In this document: positions 63,366 to 64,000 of the stretch, in pieces
Numbering within the stretch: the first letter of the stretch is position 1
Layout: each line of letters opens with the position of its first letter
Origin: Mycobacterium marinum
GTDB taxonomy: Bacteria; Actinomycetota; Actinomycetes; Mycobacteriales; Mycobacteriaceae
Direction of reading: 5' to 3'
Assembly (NCBI RefSeq): GCF_003391395.1
Contig: NZ_CP024190.1
Span: 4,526,001-4,590,000 of the forward strand
Length of the DNA: 64,000 nucleotides
Program-made: the position numbers and the translations under genes
Notes under the pieces: generated by a model
Databases searched by the model: none
The model's input: the letters and a program-made list of their open reading frames with translations, nothing else
Told to the model about the DNA's origin: nothing

Positions 63366-64000
63366 CAGCCGTGCCTCGGTAGGTAGAGATCTATTGCCCA
63401 GCCCGCCTTCGCCTCGTGTTCGGGAAATCGTGGATCATCGACATTCGAAATCTGTTGCGATGCTGCTCCTTTAGGCGCTGACCGACACGGTGTCCGTATC
63501 CACACTAGAGCCTCGGCGGCGCCGCCATCAGGCGCCGGAGGGGATCTGGGGCCGGACCGGCTGGGCGTCCGCCTTCCCGGGTCGGCGCCGGGAGCGCGGC
63601 GATGCCGGCAGCAATCGCCATGACGATAGCCGGGTTGATCGAAATAGATTGCGCTCGTTGATCTTTGGTCGGCAGCCCGGCCACCGGTAACCATCCGGGG
63701 CGGCTCGTGGAGGTGCAGCGCCGGAGGTCGGCAACCCAGCCAGTGCCGAGTAAGACCGGCGCGGCATATGGACTCGAGGGCTACCTCACCCAGCATCGAC
63801 GCGAGACCAGCCACCGGAAGGCAGGGGCCATCCGAAGTGAATCCGTCAACGATCAGCCGACTTTGAAGTCACGCGTCAGCACCAATTGGATGCCGCAGAT
63901 CACCCGGCCAACCCAAGCCGACTTCGCCGATCGGCCGCGTCGGCAAGTGGCAATTATAGACATTCCCGAAGCCGGCGTTTCGGTGCTAGTTTTTGACCGG
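63366..64000. other. cobQ upstream region to window end
   Basis: I see no convincing gene in these 635 bp. A minus-strand frame of about 149 codons (63365-63814) is Arg/Pro-rich and reads through the cobQ start region; it looks like composition noise. It may contain the cobQ promoter. The last about 60 bp are AT-richer (caattatagac). Confidence 0.5.

Noticed and set aside
63569..63578. Minus-strand gggaaggcgg upstream of cobQ, resembling part of a cobalamin riboswitch core
   Set aside because: No recognisable B12 box follows, and the only cactg-like motif is about 165 nt away, so the parts do not assemble into the known structure.
63365..63814. Minus-strand frame of 149 codons ahead of cobQ
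   Set aside because: Its translation is Arg/Pro/Ser-rich without motifs, and its end overlaps the cobQ start codon only because the frame happens to be open.

Overview
The window is high-GC actinobacterial DNA from a slow-growing Mycobacterium that is related to, but not part of, the M. tuberculosis complex. This rests on a PE_PGRS gene, mycothiol-linked and mycobacterial-specific genes, very frequent ATGA/GTGA start-stop overlaps, MIRU-like spacers, and a backbone whose order follows the M. tuberculosis block Rv2453c to Rv2485c (mobA-korB-korA-MFS-clpX / MFS / clpP2-clpP1-tig / lipP / nei1-rpiB / Rv2466c / pepN / Rv2468c-Rv2469c / glbO-aglA / Rv2474c-Rv2475c-gdh-ettA-ssbB / plsB2-plsC-Rv2484c-lipQ). 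A member of the M. kansasii/M. marinum side of the genus is plausible, but the species is inferred from remembered gene order and not proven.

Layout. 1-8506: the 3' part of a modular type I polyketide synthase (AT-KR-ACP / KS-AT-DH-KR-ACP / docking tail). It has two indistinguishable methylmalonyl-type AT segments and is followed by a nine-codon stub and an inverted-repeat element. 9098-15740 (minus): mobA, the KorAB 2-oxoglutarate:ferredoxin oxidoreductase, an MFS transporter and clpX. 16381-18045: a DHA2-type MFS exporter. 18103-20908 (minus): clpP2, clpP1 and tig with a ClgR-like box. 20945-21259: tRNA-Pro and tRNA-Gly. 21290-26560: lipP, a secreted Gly/Pro-rich protein, nei1, rpiB, an inserted dctA, and the SigH-type mycothiol-dependent reductase. 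26661-28379: a PE_PGRS gene. 28655-34876: pepN, two probable cytochrome-oxidase accessory genes, an HNH nuclease, glbO and aglA.

34877-42250 is an accessory block in the position where M. tuberculosis has Rv2472-Rv2473. It carries a Tat-exported phospholipase C facing a minus-strand trio: an E1/ThiF-nitroreductase fusion, an MFS exporter broken by one in-frame TAG, and a GMC oxidoreductase. 42729-51170 returns to the backbone (Rv2474c, Rv2475c, gdh, ettA, ssbB), with a 54-bp tandem repeat wedged between ettA and gdh. 51487-52713 holds a small lipoprotein and a membrane fatty-acid hydroxylase/sterol desaturase. 52772-60042 (minus) is a glycerolipid set: WS/DGAT-like acyltransferase, PlsC-type HAD-acyltransferase and PlsB2, all start-stop coupled, with lipQ upstream. 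60217-61870 looks like a small tRNA-Arg-associated insertion (cutinase and tiny lipoprotein) closed by an imperfect copy of the tRNA 3' end. The window ends with cobQ away from its usual neighbours.

Functional themes are proteostasis (Clp protease, trigger factor, PepN), central carbon and redox metabolism (KorAB, Gdh, Rv2466c, GlbO, RpiB), and lipid synthesis and turnover (PlsB2/PlsC/Rv2484c, LipP, LipQ, PLC, cutinase). Accessory natural-product or surface genes (PKS, the E1-nitroreductase trio, PE_PGRS) are inserted between backbone blocks. The most novel-looking items are the E1-nitroreductase/MFS/GMC operon with a broken exporter, the truncated PKS assembly line, and the MIRU-like spacers.
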